Source: Pseudomonas parasichuanensis (GTDB lineage: Bacteria; Pseudomonadota; Gammaproteobacteria; Pseudomonadales; Pseudomonadaceae). Taken from it: a DNA stretch of 64,000 nt. This document shows positions 1-10,497 of this stretch, piece by piece. The DNA is taken from the NCBI RefSeq assembly GCF_021601385.1, contig NZ_BQHO01000019.1, forward strand, positions 1 through 64,000, in the 5' to 3' direction. Within the stretch, counting starts at the first letter, position 1, and every line of letters begins with the position of its first letter. The position numbers and the translations under genes are program-made. A model generated the notes under the pieces. The model saw only the letters and a program-made list of their open reading frames with translations. It did no database searches and was not told the DNA's origin.

Positions 1-92
1 TTTCTTACCTGCCTTGAATTCTTGTTCGTCGAAGCGACGCGGCTTCTCGACTGAATTCACGGGCCCTATCGCTGGCAAGCCAGCTCCCACAG
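1..92. repeat. 92-bp direct repeat, copy 1
   Basis: This stretch is identical base for base to 1663-1754. In the second copy it is the leader of soxG on the minus strand: an AAGGCAGG-type ribosome site next to the ATG, a GAAGC/GCTTC stem, two GAATTC sites and one half of a REP palindrome. Copy 1 touches the window edge, so an unseen minus-strand gene probably starts just outside. In P. putida the neighbour of purU is formaldehyde dehydrogenase fdhA (recall); whether that gene lies here cannot be seen. Confidence 0.9.
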
Positions 93-150
93 TGTCCGCG
101 CAGAACCTGTGGGAGCTGGCTTGCCAGCGAAAGGGCTGCGCAGCAGCCCC
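61..150. repeat. REP pair
   Basis: Two inverted REP units of the 'GTGGGAGC..GGCTTGCC' family face each other just after the purU stop codon. The left unit is shared with the 92-bp direct repeat. The pair can fold into a long hairpin that would protect or end the purU transcript. Confidence 0.85.
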
Positions 151-159
151 GGCGATCTA

Positions 160-1017
160 TCAGAGCACGACGGTGCGATTGGCGTTCAGGAACACCCGCC
201 GCTCAATGTGATACCCCACCGCACGCGCCAGGGTCAGGCATTCGATATCGCGCCCCTTGGCAATCAGGTCCTCGGGGTAGTGGCTGTGGTCCACCACCTC
301 GACGCCCTGGGTGATGATCGGCCCTTCATCGAGGTCGTTGTTGATGTAGTGCGCGGTGGCACCGACCATCTTCACACCTTTGTTGTAGGCCTGGTGATAC
401 GGCTTGGCGCCCTTGAAACCCGGCAGCAACGAGTGGTGGATGTTGATCGCGCAACCGTCCAGCCGGCGGCACAGCTCGGGCGACAGTACCTGCATGTAGC
501 GGGCGAGGATCACCAGCTCCGCACCGGACTCTTCGATCACCTGCAACACCTTGCGCTCCTGCGCCGGCTTGTCGTGGGGGTCGAGGGCAAAGTGGTAGTA
601 AGGGATCTTGTGCCAGTGGGCCAGGGGCTCGAGGTCGGGGTGGTTGGACACCACCGCCACCACGTCCATGGCCAGCTGGCCGATGCGCTGGCGGTACAGC
701 AGGTCGTTCAGGCAGTGGTCGGCCTTGGACACCATGATCACCACCTTGGGGCGGTGATGGGGTGCACTGAGCTCCAGGGCCATGCCGAAGGCTTCGCTGC
801 GCTCGGCCAGGCCTGCACGAAACGCGGCTTCGTCGAAGCCGTCGGGGGCGCGGAACTCCACGCGAATGAAGAACCGCCCCGACAGCCGGTCATCGAAGGA
901 ATGGTGCTCGGTGACGTAGCAGCGCTGCTCGTAGAGATGACGCGTCACCACATCGACCGTGCCGAGCATGCTCGGGCAGTCGGCAGTGAGAATCCAGGTG
1001 TCCGGTGCCCGACTCAT
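160..1017 (-). CDS. purU: formyltetrahydrofolate deformylase
   Basis: PurU hydrolyses 10-formyl-tetrahydrofolate to formate and tetrahydrofolate, recycling folate loaded with one-carbon units by sarcosine oxidase. The 285-residue protein has the usual family length. An ACT-like domain opens it ('ILTADCPSMLGTVDVV', about residues 9-24) and a formyltransferase domain follows, with the catalytic 'INIHHSLLPGFKGAKPYHQA' stretch and 'DEGPIITQ' further on. An AAGGAG site precedes the ATG. It lies 13 bases after soxG and is the last gene of the glyA-sox-purU operon visible here, so a role in sarcosine one-carbon disposal is likely. Confidence 0.95.
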   Translation of the reverse strand: MSRAPDTWILTADCPSMLGTVDVVTRHLYEQRCYVTEHHSFDDRLSGRFFIRVEFRAPDGFDEAAFRAGLAERSEAFGMALELSAPHHRPKVVIMVSKADHCLNDLLYRQRIGQLAMDVVAVVSNHPDLEPLAHWHKIPYYHFALDPHDKPAQERKVLQVIEESGAELVILARYMQVLSPELCRRLDGCAINIHHSLLPGFKGAKPYHQAYNKGVKMVGATAHYINNDLDEGPIITQGVEVVDHSHYPEDLIAKGRDIECLTLARAVGYHIERRVFLNANRTVVL

Positions 1018-1030
1018 GTTGTGTACTCCT

Positions 1031-1663
1031 TTAGGCTTCGATGGCCAGGCCGTATTCGGCCGATGCGTCCTGCAGCCACAGCCACCAGTAGTCGGAGAAG
1101 CTGCGGCGGATCATCAACTCCCAGGTGTCTTCGGCGGTGCGGCGGATCACCAGCTGCGACTTGGCGAACACGGTGCCCACGGCCTTGCCCACCGGGAAGT
1201 TGTTCGGGTGCACATCATAGCTGGTGGATTTCATCAGCACGTCGCGCACGTTGGGGCCGCGCAGTTCGAGCAAGGTTTGCCCGCCACTGACGTTGACCAC
1301 CTGGATGTGCTGGCCGTCGAGGGCTGCACGCAGCTTGTTCTCGACTTCCACTTCCTGGCCGCCGGGCACGATCAGCAGGTACTCGTCCGGGCCCATCCAT
1401 TGCAGCGAGGTGTCGCCGTTGGCGACCACGGTCAGGGCCACCGGCAGTTCCAGGCCCAGGGCCTTGTGCACGGCGCCGGCGAAGGCCGGGTCGTGGCCAT
1501 CGCCACGAATGGTCAGGTGGCCGAGGAATTTCTTCTCGCGCAGGGTCACGCCTGCGTTCTTGCGGCCCTTGCCGACCAGGCTGGCCAGGTCGGCGTGGTG
1601 CAGTGGCGACTGAGCCTTGGCATCAGGGCCGGGGTTTTGCTGGAAGACGTTGATAGCGCTCAT
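1031..1663 (-). CDS. soxG: sarcosine oxidase gamma subunit
   Basis: SoxG is the small folate-side subunit of heterotetrameric sarcosine oxidase, which converts sarcosine to glycine and passes the methyl carbon to tetrahydrofolate. The 210 residues include 'VANGDTSLQWMGPDEYLLIV', typical of the GcvT/SoxG fold, and end near 'RRSFSDYWWLWLQDA'. The start follows an AAGGCAGG site lying in the 92-bp direct repeat. A gap of about 180 bases holding a REP pair separates it from soxA, which is wider than other joints in the operon and suggests that this stretch was rearranged. Confidence 0.93.
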   Translation of the reverse strand: MSAINVFQQNPGPDAKAQSPLHHADLASLVGKGRKNAGVTLREKKFLGHLTIRGDGHDPAFAGAVHKALGLELPVALTVVANGDTSLQWMGPDEYLLIVPGGQEVEVENKLRAALDGQHIQVVNVSGGQTLLELRGPNVRDVLMKSTSYDVHPNNFPVGKAVGTVFAKSQLVIRRTAEDTWELMIRRSFSDYWWLWLQDASAEYGLAIEA

Positions 1664-1754
1664 TTCTTACCTGCCTTGAATTCTTGTTCGTCGAAGCGAC
1701 GCGGCTTCTCGACTGAATTCACGGGCCCTATCGCTGGCAAGCCAGCTCCCACAG
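1663..1754. repeat. 92-bp direct repeat, copy 2
   Basis: Perfect copy of 1-92 in the same orientation, lying directly upstream of the soxG start codon. The two copies are offset by 1662 bases and enclose purU and soxG. Identity stops inside the REP half-site: the next bases read 'tgtccgcg' in copy 1 and 'gggccgcg' in copy 2. Confidence 0.9.
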
Positions 1755-1820
1755 GGGCCGCGTGAACTCCGAAATTTGCTCCAATCCTGTGGGAGCCGGC
1801 TTGCCGGCGAAGGGCCTGGC
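1723..1820. repeat. REP pair
   Basis: Inverted REP pair between soxA and soxG. The left unit overlaps the 92-bp direct repeat and the right unit reads 'CCTGTGGGAGCCGGCTTGCC'. It may set different soxA and soxG transcript levels. Confidence 0.8.
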
Positions 1821-1841
1821 CTGCCCCCACAAGACCCGGGA

Positions 1842-4800
1842 TCAAACGTTCTGCCGCTCACCCTTCGGATCGAAGAACACCGCGGACACAATTTCCGCCT
1901 CGATCACGCTGCCATCGGCCTGTGGCGAGTAAACCCGCTCGCCCATGCGCTTGAGGCCGCCCTTGACCACACCCATGGCGAACGAATAGCCCAGGGAGTT
2001 GGCCGCGTAGCTGGAGGTGACGTGGCCGACCATGTCCATCGGGATCGGTTGCTTGGGGTCGAACACCAGCTGGGCGCCTTCGGGCAGCCACACCTTGGGG
2101 TCCACCGGCTTGAGGCCCACCAGCTGCTTGCGGTTGTCGCGCAGGCAGTCTTCGCGGTTCATGCCACGCAGGCCGATCCACGAGAACGGCTTGTTGCGGC
2201 CCACGCACCAGCTCATGTTCAGGTCGTCCGGGTTCATCGAACCGTCGGTGTCCTGGCCGACGATGATGAAGCCCTTCTCGGCGCGCAGCACGTGCATGGT
2301 CTCGGTGCCGTACGGGGTCAGGTTGTACTTCTTGCCCGCCTCGACGATCTGCTCCAGCACGCCCATGGCGTAGTTGGCCTGCACGTTCACTTCGTACGAC
2401 AGCTCGCCGGTGAACGAGATGCGGAACACCCGGGCCGGCACGCCGCCGACCTTGCCTTCCTGCCAGGTCATGAACGGGAAGGCTTCCTTGTCCATGTCGA
2501 TGTCGGTCAGCTCGCTGAGCAGCTTGCGGCTGTTGGGGCCGGACAGGGTCATGGTCGCCCAGTGGTCGGTGACCGAGGTGAAGTACACCTTCAGTTCCGG
2601 CCATTCGGTCTGGTGGTACAGCTCCATCCACTGCAGCACACGGGCGGCGCCGCCGGTGGTGGTGGTCATGATGAAGTGGTTGTCGCCGACGCAGGCGGTC
2701 ACGCCGTCGTCGAAGACCATGCCGTCCTCCTTGCACATCAGGCCGTAGCGAGCCTTGCCCACGTCGAGCTTGGTCCAGGCGTTGGTGTAGATGCGGTTGA
2801 GGAACTCGCGCGCGTCCGGGCCCTGGATGTCGATCTTGCCGAGCGTGGAGGCGTCCAGCAGGCCGACGCTGTCACGCACGGCCTTGCACTCGCGGGCCAC
2901 GGCGGCGTGGATGTCCTCGCCGGCTTTGGGGAAGTACCACGGGCGCTTCCACTGGCCGACGTCCTCGAACTCGGCGCCGTTCTTCACGTGCCAGGCATGC
3001 AGGGCGGTGAAGCGCACCGGCTCGAACAGGTGGCCACAGTGCCGGCCCGCTACCGCGCCGAAGGTCACCGGCGTGTAGTTGGGGCGGAACATGGTGGTGC
3101 CCATTTCCGGAATGGTGATGCCGATCGAACGGGCGGCGATGGCCAGGCCGTTGATGTTGCCCAGCTTGCCCTGGTCGGTGCCGAAGCCCAGCGCGGTGTA
3201 GCGCTTGACGTGCTCGACCGACTCGAAGCCTTCGCGGGTGGCCAGTTCGATACCGGCGGCGGTGACGTCGTTCTGCTGGTCGACGAACTGCTTCGGCCCT
3301 TTGCTGCCCTTGTCGTGCGGCACCTGGAACAGCGCCACGGTGGCCTCTTCCTTGCGCGCCACGGTTTTTGGCAGGGTGCCGACGCTGGCCTTGAAGCCGG
3401 CCTCGGTGGCAGCGCGGGCGCCGCCTTCGAAACCATCGGCAATCACGTCACCCAGGGCATAGACGCCGTTGATGCCGCCGACGCACTCACGCTTCTGCGG
3501 GGCATCGCCCGGCACGAAGCCGAGGATGTCGTCACGCCATACCGGGCGACCGCCCAGGTGCGACGCGAGGTGGACGATCGGGCTGTAGCCGCCGGAGGTG
3601 GCGATCAGGTCGCACTCAAGGGTTTCGCCTGGGCTGGTGACCTTGTGCGCCTGCACATCGATAGCGGCCACACGGGCGCCGGTGACGTGCTTGCTGCCCT
3701 TGGCCTCGACCACGGCGCTGGAGGTGAGGATGCGGATGCCCTTGGCACGCGCTTCCTCGACCAGCGAGCCGCGCGGGTTGTGGCGGGCATCGGCGATGGC
3801 GACCACCTGCAGGCCGGCGTCGTGCCAGTCGAGCGCGGCGCGGTAGGCGTGGTCGTTGTTGGTCGACAGCACCAGCTTGCGGCCCGGCGCTACGCCGTAG
3901 CGGCGCACGTAGGTGGACACCGCACCGGCCAGCATGTTGCCCGGCACATCGTTGTTGCCGTACACCAGTGGGCGCTCGTGGGCGCCGGCAGCCAGCACCA
4001 CACGCTTGGCGCGAACGCGGTGCACGCGGTGGCGCACCTGGCCGATCGGGGCGCGGTCGCCGAGGTGGTCGGTGAGGCGCTCGTGAATGGTCAGGAAGTT
4101 ATGGTCGTGGTAGCCGTTGACCGTGGCGCGTGGCAGCAGGGTCACTTCCGGCAGGCTTTCCAGCTCTTTGACCACGGCGTTGACCCAGTCGGCGGCGGGC
4201 TTGCCGTCGAGGGTTTCGCGGGTGTCGAGCAGGCTGCCGCCGAACTCTTCCTGCTCGTCAGCCAGGATCACCCGGGCACCGCTGCGAGCGGCGGCCAGGG
4301 CGGCGGCCAGGCCGGCAGGGCCCGCGCCGACGATCAGCACGTCGCAGTGCTGGTTCATGTAGTCGTAGCTGTCCGGGTCGTTCTGCAGCGGCGCACGGCC
4401 AAGGCCGGCGGCTTTGCGGATGTACTTCTCGTAGGTCATCCAGAACGATTTCGGGTACATGAAGGTTTTGTAGTAGAAGCCCGGCGGCATCATGCTGCCG
4501 CCGACCTTGCCGAGGATGCCCATGACGTCGTTGTTGACGTTCGGCCAGCCGTTGGTGCTGGTGGCGACCAGGCCTGCGTACAGCGCCTGTTGAGTGGCGC
4601 GCACGTTGGGGATCTGGGTGGCTTCGCTGGAGCCGATCTGCAGGATGGCGTTCGGCTCTTCGGTACCGGCGGCGATGATGCCGCGTGGGCGCGAGTACTT
4701 GAAGCTGCGCCCGACGATGTCGACGCCGTTGGCCAGCAGGGCGGCGGCCAGGCTGTCGCCGGCATAGCCCTGGTAGGTCTTGCCGTTGAAGGTGAAGTTC

Positions 4801-4856
4801 AGCACCTTGCTGCGGTCGATACGGCCGCCGCTGGCGAGGCGATAGGTCTGGCTCAT
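1842..4856 (-). CDS. soxA: sarcosine oxidase alpha subunit
   Basis: SoxA is the 1004-residue large subunit of heterotetrameric sarcosine oxidase. In order it has an N-terminal 2Fe-2S-ferredoxin-like region ('YQGYAGDSLAAALLANGVD', near residue 30), a dinucleotide-binding domain starting at 'VLIVGAGPAGLAAALAAARS' (about residue 170) and a C-terminal aminomethyltransferase-like folate domain ('GLLDASTLGKIDIQGPDARE'). Length and layout match the family. The ATG overlaps the soxD stop by four bases, so translation is coupled. It binds FMN and NAD and channels the methylene group to folate (family knowledge). Confidence 0.96.
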   Translation of the reverse strand: MSQTYRLASGGRIDRSKVLNFTFNGKTYQGYAGDSLAAALLANGVDIVGRSFKYSRPRGIIAAGTEEPNAILQIGSSEATQIPNVRATQQALYAGLVATSTNGWPNVNNDVMGILGKVGGSMMPPGFYYKTFMYPKSFWMTYEKYIRKAAGLGRAPLQNDPDSYDYMNQHCDVLIVGAGPAGLAAALAAARSGARVILADEQEEFGGSLLDTRETLDGKPAADWVNAVVKELESLPEVTLLPRATVNGYHDHNFLTIHERLTDHLGDRAPIGQVRHRVHRVRAKRVVLAAGAHERPLVYGNNDVPGNMLAGAVSTYVRRYGVAPGRKLVLSTNNDHAYRAALDWHDAGLQVVAIADARHNPRGSLVEEARAKGIRILTSSAVVEAKGSKHVTGARVAAIDVQAHKVTSPGETLECDLIATSGGYSPIVHLASHLGGRPVWRDDILGFVPGDAPQKRECVGGINGVYALGDVIADGFEGGARAATEAGFKASVGTLPKTVARKEEATVALFQVPHDKGSKGPKQFVDQQNDVTAAGIELATREGFESVEHVKRYTALGFGTDQGKLGNINGLAIAARSIGITIPEMGTTMFRPNYTPVTFGAVAGRHCGHLFEPVRFTALHAWHVKNGAEFEDVGQWKRPWYFPKAGEDIHAAVARECKAVRDSVGLLDASTLGKIDIQGPDAREFLNRIYTNAWTKLDVGKARYGLMCKEDGMVFDDGVTACVGDNHFIMTTTTGGAARVLQWMELYHQTEWPELKVYFTSVTDHWATMTLSGPNSRKLLSELTDIDMDKEAFPFMTWQEGKVGGVPARVFRISFTGELSYEVNVQANYAMGVLEQIVEAGKKYNLTPYGTETMHVLRAEKGFIIVGQDTDGSMNPDDLNMSWCVGRNKPFSWIGLRGMNREDCLRDNRKQLVGLKPVDPKVWLPEGAQLVFDPKQPIPMDMVGHVTSSYAANSLGYSFAMGVVKGGLKRMGERVYSPQADGSVIEAEIVSAVFFDPKGERQNV

Positions 4857-5188
4857 ACTTTTTCCCCTTGGCCCTTGGCGGTCGCGGATGCGGCACTTTG
4901 CTTGCCGGCAGCGGTGACTTGAGGCTTCTCGCCGATCTTGTAGGTTTCCAGAATTTCGTAGGTCACGGTGTCACGGGTGACGTTGAAGTACTGGCGGCAG
5001 CCGGCAACGTGGTCCCACAGTTCGTGGTGGATGCCACGCGGGTTGTCGCGGAAGAACATGTAGGTGCCCCACTCCTCGTCGGAGCAGGCGGCCGGGTCCA
5101 GCGGGCGCGGGATATGGGCCTGGCCGGAAGCGTGGAATTCTTCTTCGGAGCGCAGCTCGCCGCAGTGGGGACAGAAAATATGCAACAT
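4853..5188 (-). CDS. soxD: sarcosine oxidase delta subunit
   Basis: SoxD is the small zinc-binding subunit. It opens with 'MLHIFCPHCGELRSEEEFH', whose CxxC, together with a later His/Cys ('HELWDHVAGCRQYF'), is the expected zinc site. At 111 residues it is slightly longer than the usual 90-100, because of a low-complexity tail ('AAGKQSAASATAKGQGEKV'). It sits between soxB and soxA, overlapping soxA by four bases. Confidence 0.95.
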   Translation of the reverse strand: MLHIFCPHCGELRSEEEFHASGQAHIPRPLDPAACSDEEWGTYMFFRDNPRGIHHELWDHVAGCRQYFNVTRDTVTYEILETYKIGEKPQVTAAGKQSAASATAKGQGEKV

Positions 5189-5204
5189 GACGGTTGTCTC
5201 CGGG

Positions 5205-6455
5205 TCAGTGGGCGACGGCAGCAGCGCCGTGTTCGTCGATCAGCGCACCGTTGTAGAAACGGTCCATGGAGAACGGCGCGGCCAGTGGGTGCATTTCACC
5301 CTTGGCCAGGCTTGCGGCAAACACGTTGCCCGAGCCCGGGGTGGCCTTGAAGCCGCCGGTGCCCCAGCCGCAGTTGAAGAACATGTTCTTGACCGGGGTC
5401 TTGGAGATGATCGGGCAGGCGTCCGGCGAGGTGTCGACGATGCCGCCCCACTGGCGGTTCATGCGCACGCGCGAGAGGTTGGGGAACATCTCGACGATGG
5501 CCTGCAGGGTGTGTTCGATCACCGGGTACGAACCGCGCTGGCCGTAGCCGACCCAGCCGTCGATACCGGCGCCGATCACCAGGTCGCCCTTGTCGGACTG
5601 GCTGATGTAGCCGTGCACGGCGTTGGACATGATCACGCTGTCGATGATCGGCTTGATCGGCTCCGATACCAAAGCTTGCAGCGGGTGCGATTCCAGCGGC
5701 AGGCGGAAGCCCGCCAGGCGGGCCATGTGCCCGGAGTTACCGGCGGTGACCACGCCGACCCGCTTGGCGCCGATGAAGCCTTTGTTGGTTTCCACGCCGA
5801 TCACGGCGCCGTTTTCTTTACGGAAGCCGATCACTTCGGTCTGCTGGATCAGGTCCACGCCCAGGGCGTCGGCGGCACGGGCGAAGCCCCAGGCCACGGC
5901 GTCGTGACGGGCCACGCCGCCACGGCGCTGCACAGTGGCGCCAAGGATCGGGTAGCGGGTGTTCTTCGAGCAGTCCAGGTAGGGGATCTCGGCCGCAACC
6001 TGGGCGGTGTTGAGCAGCTCGCCATCGACGCCGTTGAGGCGGTTGGCGTTGACCCGGCGCTCGGAGTCACGGATGTCCTGCAGGGTGTGGCACAGGTTGT
6101 ACACGCCGCGCTGGGAGAACATCACGTTGTAGTTGAGGTCCTGGGACAGGCCCTCCCACAGCTTCATGGCGTGCTCGTACAGGTGCGCCGACTCGTCCCA
6201 CAGGTAGTTGGAACGCACGATGGTGGTGTTACGGGCGGTGTTGCCGCCGCCCAGGTAACCCTTCTCGATCACCGCGACGTTGGTGATGCCGTGCTCTTTG
6301 GCCAGGTAGTAGGCCGTGGCCAGGCCATGGCCGCCACCGCCGACGATGACCACGTCGTAGACCTTTTTAGGGGTTGGCGTGCGCCACATGCGCTGCCAGT
6401 TCTCGTGGTGGCTGAGGGAGTGTTTGAAGAGGCCGAAGCCCGAGTAGCGTTGCAT
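5205..6455 (-). CDS. soxB: sarcosine oxidase beta subunit
   Basis: SoxB is the FAD subunit that oxidises sarcosine. It has 416 residues, with the dinucleotide-binding motif '[18 protein letters not shown]' at about residues 35-52 and a DAO-fold C-terminal half. '[20 protein letters not shown]' is typical of the subunit that carries covalent FMN at a histidine (family knowledge). The gene lies 15 bases after glyA and ahead of soxD, the standard Pseudomonas order. Confidence 0.96.
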   Translation of the reverse strand: MQRYSGFGLFKHSLSHHENWQRMWRTPTPKKVYDVVIVGGGGHGLATAYYLAKEHGITNVAVIEKGYLGGGNTARNTTIVRSNYLWDESAHLYEHAMKLWEGLSQDLNYNVMFSQRGVYNLCHTLQDIRDSERRVNANRLNGVDGELLNTAQVAAEIPYLDCSKNTRYPILGATVQRRGGVARHDAVAWGFARAADALGVDLIQQTEVIGFRKENGAVIGVETNKGFIGAKRVGVVTAGNSGHMARLAGFRLPLESHPLQALVSEPIKPIIDSVIMSNAVHGYISQSDKGDLVIGAGIDGWVGYGQRGSYPVIEHTLQAIVEMFPNLSRVRMNRQWGGIVDTSPDACPIISKTPVKNMFFNCGWGTGGFKATPGSGNVFAASLAKGEMHPLAAPFSMDRFYNGALIDEHGAAAVAH

Positions 6456-6470
6456 GGTCGTTTACTCCAC

Positions 6471-7724
<1,254 letters not shown>

Positions 7725-7868
7725 CATGTATCTCCCGGCAGCGATCGTTTCTTGTCTGTAGAGGGACTTGTCACCCTTTGCAGCGATGGTATGGCCGGGC
7801 CGGGGGGCACAGATGCCTGCGCGCGCCTTGCAATGGCGCGTTTACGACATTGCTCCAGCGGCAGTGAT

Positions 7869-7946
7869 GGCCCCTTCGCGGGCAAGCCCGCTCCCACAGG
7901 GGCCAGTGCGATCCTGTGGGAGCGGGTTTACCCGCGAAGAGGCCGG
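7869..7946. repeat. REP pair
   Basis: Inverted REP pair ('TTCGCGGGCAAGCCCGCTCC' facing 'GAGCGGGTTTACCCGCGAAG') between the divergent glyA and ltaE genes. This is unusual in lying upstream of both genes rather than at a 3' end. Confidence 0.85.
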
Positions 7947-8034
7947 CCCATGCGGCACAGGTTTTGGCCTGTATAGGCAACCGCCAATTCAATGGTTTAG
8001 AGTGCTTGCCTGCGTCGTAAAAAGGACAGGCGTC

Positions 8035-9075
8035 ATGACCGATAACAACCAACAATTCGCCAGCGACAACTATTCCGGCATCTGCCCCGAAGCCTGGGCC
8101 GCGATGGAGAAGGCCAACCACGGCCACGAACGCGCCTACGGCGACGACCAGTGGACCGAGCGCGCCTCGGAGTACTTTCGCAAGCTGTTCGAAACCGACT
8201 GCGAGGTGTTCTTCGCCTTCAACGGCACCGCCGCCAACTCCCTGGCCCTGGCCTCGCTGTGCCAGAGCTACCACAGCGTGATCTGCTCCGAGACCGCCCA
8301 CGTCGAGACCGACGAATGCGGCGCGCCGGAGTTCTTCTCCAACGGCTCCAAGCTGCTCACCGCCGCCAGCGTCAACGGCAAGCTCACCCCCGCGTCGATC
8401 CGCGAAGTGGCGCTCAAGCGCCAGGACATCCACTACCCCAAGCCCCGCGTGGTGACCCTCACCCAGGCCACCGAGGTGGGCACGGTGTACCGCCCCGACG
8501 AGCTCAAGGCGATCAGCGCCACCTGCAAAGAGCTGGGCCTGAACCTGCACATGGACGGCGCGCGCTTCACCAACGCCTGCGCCTTCCTCGGCTGCACCCC
8601 GGCGGAGCTGACCTGGAAGGCCGGCGTCGATGTGTTGTGCTTTGGCGGCACCAAGAACGGCATGGCAGTGGGCGAGGCCATCCTGTTCTTCAACCGCGAA
8701 CTGGCCGAGGACTTCGACTACCGCTGCAAGCAGGCCGGGCAACTGGCCTCGAAGATGCGCTTTTTGTCGGCGCCGTGGGTCGGGCTGCTCGAAGACGGCG
8801 CCTGGATGCGCCATGGCCGCCACGCCAACCGCTGCGCGCAACTGCTGGCGTCCTTGGTCAGCGACCTGCCAGGCGTGGAGCTGATGTTCCCGGTGGAGGC
8901 CAACGGCGTGTTCCTGCAGATGCCCGAGCACGCGATCGAAGCGCTGCGGGGCAAGGGCTGGCGCTTCTATACCTTCATTGGCAGTGGTGGGGCGCGGTTC
9001 ATGTGCTCGTGGGATACCGAGGAAGCACGGGTGCGCGAGCTGGCGGCGGATATCCGCGCGATTGTCGGCGGCTGA
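8035..9075 (+). CDS. ltaE: low-specificity L-threonine aldolase
   Basis: A PLP enzyme splitting L-threonine or allo-threonine into glycine and acetaldehyde, so it feeds the same glycine pool as the sarcosine pathway. The 346 residues carry the PLP lysine in 'DVLCFGGTKNGMAVGEA' and the family motif 'LHMDGARFTNACAFLG'. The frame is open further upstream, but the ATG at 8035 follows AAAGGACAGG at good spacing and gives the family N-terminus 'MTDNNQQFASDNYSG'. It is divergent from glyA. Confidence 0.93.
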   Translation: MTDNNQQFASDNYSGICPEAWAAMEKANHGHERAYGDDQWTERASEYFRKLFETDCEVFFAFNGTAANSLALASLCQSYHSVICSETAHVETDECGAPEFFSNGSKLLTAASVNGKLTPASIREVALKRQDIHYPKPRVVTLTQATEVGTVYRPDELKAISATCKELGLNLHMDGARFTNACAFLGCTPAELTWKAGVDVLCFGGTKNGMAVGEAILFFNRELAEDFDYRCKQAGQLASKMRFLSAPWVGLLEDGAWMRHGRHANRCAQLLASLVSDLPGVELMFPVEANGVFLQMPEHAIEALRGKGWRFYTFIGSGGARFMCSWDTEEARVRELAADIRAIVGG

Positions 9076-9221
9076 CACGGCCCGGCCAGTAGGCGTGCAA
9101 CAGCGTGCTGGCCGCCCACGAATTTTCCGGTCTGTAAACTGGAAGTCCTACCCGTATTCCGCTCACCACCACCCCGACATAGTGGGCTGGCCAACTCCTG
9201 GCCCACTTAATCGGAGGTCAT

Positions 9222-9656
9222 ATGACCCAGTACGCAAACCTGGATGTTTATTTCTTCAACACCCCCATCGCCAACCAAGAGGTCAAACAGCTGCTGCTGA
9301 GCAGCCAGCCCAATGACTTTTTCTGGGGCACCGAGCATCGACCACCCTACCTGTTCGACTATCGCGCCGATGGCACCAAGGGAACCTGGTCCATCAGCGG
9401 GGGCTTCGACTGGTACACATCCCCTGCGCGAAAAAAGCGCTCGATTGCCAGTAGCGGCGTTCGCGTCTTGCTTAAAAACAGCGATGAACCCGTTGCAGAA
9501 CCCATCGCGGTCGAACACCTTCGCCAAGCGCTGTTCGTCATGCCGCAAGGCGCCATCTTCAAACGCGATGAGCAGTTCTTCAGGATTCTGAAAAGAACCA
9601 TCACGCTGAATAACGCGGACAGTGCAGAGCTTGAGGTCACTGTCGAAAACACCTGA
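9222..9656 (+). CDS. unrecognised small protein
   Basis: I do not recognise this 144-residue protein. It starts 'MTQYANLDVYFFNTPIANQE', has no signal peptide or membrane segment, and its alternating pattern suggests a beta-rich cytosolic fold. A GGAGG site sits seven bases before the ATG. Base composition is visibly more AT-rich than the neighbours, which suggests acquisition. It is followed by a chemoreceptor 3'-end echo and by a second orphan gene of similar size. Confidence 0.75.
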   Translation: MTQYANLDVYFFNTPIANQEVKQLLLSSQPNDFFWGTEHRPPYLFDYRADGTKGTWSISGGFDWYTSPARKKRSIASSGVRVLLKNSDEPVAEPIAVEHLRQALFVMPQGAIFKRDEQFFRILKRTITLNNADSAELEVTVENT

Positions 9657-9700
9657 TCCGTGAAATCGCCAAGCCAGCGATGCTGGCCTGGCCCCCACAC

Positions 9701-9737
9701 TTATAGCCTGAACCCACCCATCTGCCGCGCCAGGTCG
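9701..9737 (-). pseudogene. fragment of a chemoreceptor 3' end
   Basis: Read on the minus strand this stretch encodes '[11 protein letters not shown]' and a stop, nearly the same as the C-terminus of the chemoreceptor ending at 10498 ('[11 protein letters not shown]'). At base level about 33 of 37 positions agree. Homology is lost right upstream. It looks like the scar of a partial duplication or of an insertion into a chemoreceptor end. Confidence 0.7.
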
Positions 9738-9942
9738 CAAATGCCCTGATCACCTGGGTCATCACATTGCAGGTGCATGCCGCTACTCAGCCGAGCCCTG
9801 GATAACGAGAAAAACCCTTTCTTGTTTCGGACAACTTCCAGCAAAAACTATCAATTCTGCCAGTTGCGCAACACTCATCAACCATCAAATATCTTTCCTG
9901 AGATAGTCCCAGGCTAATCACACCCTCTTGAGAGGTTGAATC

Positions 9943-10380
9943 ATGAGTACGACATTGGAATTCAAATTTGGCGATGTCACCTATCAGTTCACCGACCAAC
10001 CAGAGCTCGCCAAAATCATGGCCTCGGTGAAAGTAGGGAACTACCTCGCCGTCATCGACGGAAACGGTTCTAGCGAGGGTGTGGTCACCCGGACTTCCGC
10101 ATCAGGCACTGAGAACCAAGTGACAAAAACCTTTTCAGTCACGCCAGCCAGCACATCAAGAAAGTTTAAGATCCCCCAAGAGCCGCCCTATATCGCCCTG
10201 GAAATCAAAGACGGGGGGATGATCCACCGTATCACCGATGTCTCCATGATTTGCAGTTATGCGTCACAGCACATCTTCGAGTTCAATGGCCATCAAATCA
10301 TCAACGATGAGCCTCAGCTTCTAATTGTTAATATGCCGGACCAGGTGCTCTACGTTATTTATTTCATCCAGAACCAATAA
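9943..10380 (+). CDS. unrecognised small protein
   Basis: An unrecognised 145-residue protein beginning 'MSTTLEFKFGDVTYQFTD'. It has no signal peptide or transmembrane segment and strongly alternating hydrophobic residues, so it is probably beta-rich. A GAGAGG site precedes the ATG. Like the gene at 9222 it is AT-richer than its surroundings and lies between the chemoreceptor-end fragment and the complete chemoreceptor gene, so both were probably gained in one event. Confidence 0.75.
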   Translation: MSTTLEFKFGDVTYQFTDQPELAKIMASVKVGNYLAVIDGNGSSEGVVTRTSASGTENQVTKTFSVTPASTSRKFKIPQEPPYIALEIKDGGMIHRITDVSMICSYASQHIFEFNGHQIINDEPQLLIVNMPDQVLYVIYFIQNQ

Positions 10381-10497
10381 AGCAGACAACTGCGCTCCCC
10401 AAGGCGCTGCGCGATGGCACTGGGCGTTCAATAGCCCATCACCCCTTTGGGAAGCTCGCTCCGCAAGCGTGCTCGCCCAAAGGGTCCACTGCCGGAC

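Noticed and set aside
1776-4922. Very long plus-strand open frame (1048 codons) opposite soxA
   Set aside because: It lies antisense to the clear soxA gene, is rich in His/Val/Gly/Ala as expected of a GC-rich shadow frame, and has no family features.
7728-8034. Glycine riboswitch ahead of glyA
   Set aside because: The interval consists mostly of a REP pair; no tandem aptamer-like structure was recognised.
7771-9078. Minus-strand 435-codon frame opposite ltaE
   Set aside because: ltaE has catalytic motifs; this frame has none and no ribosome site.
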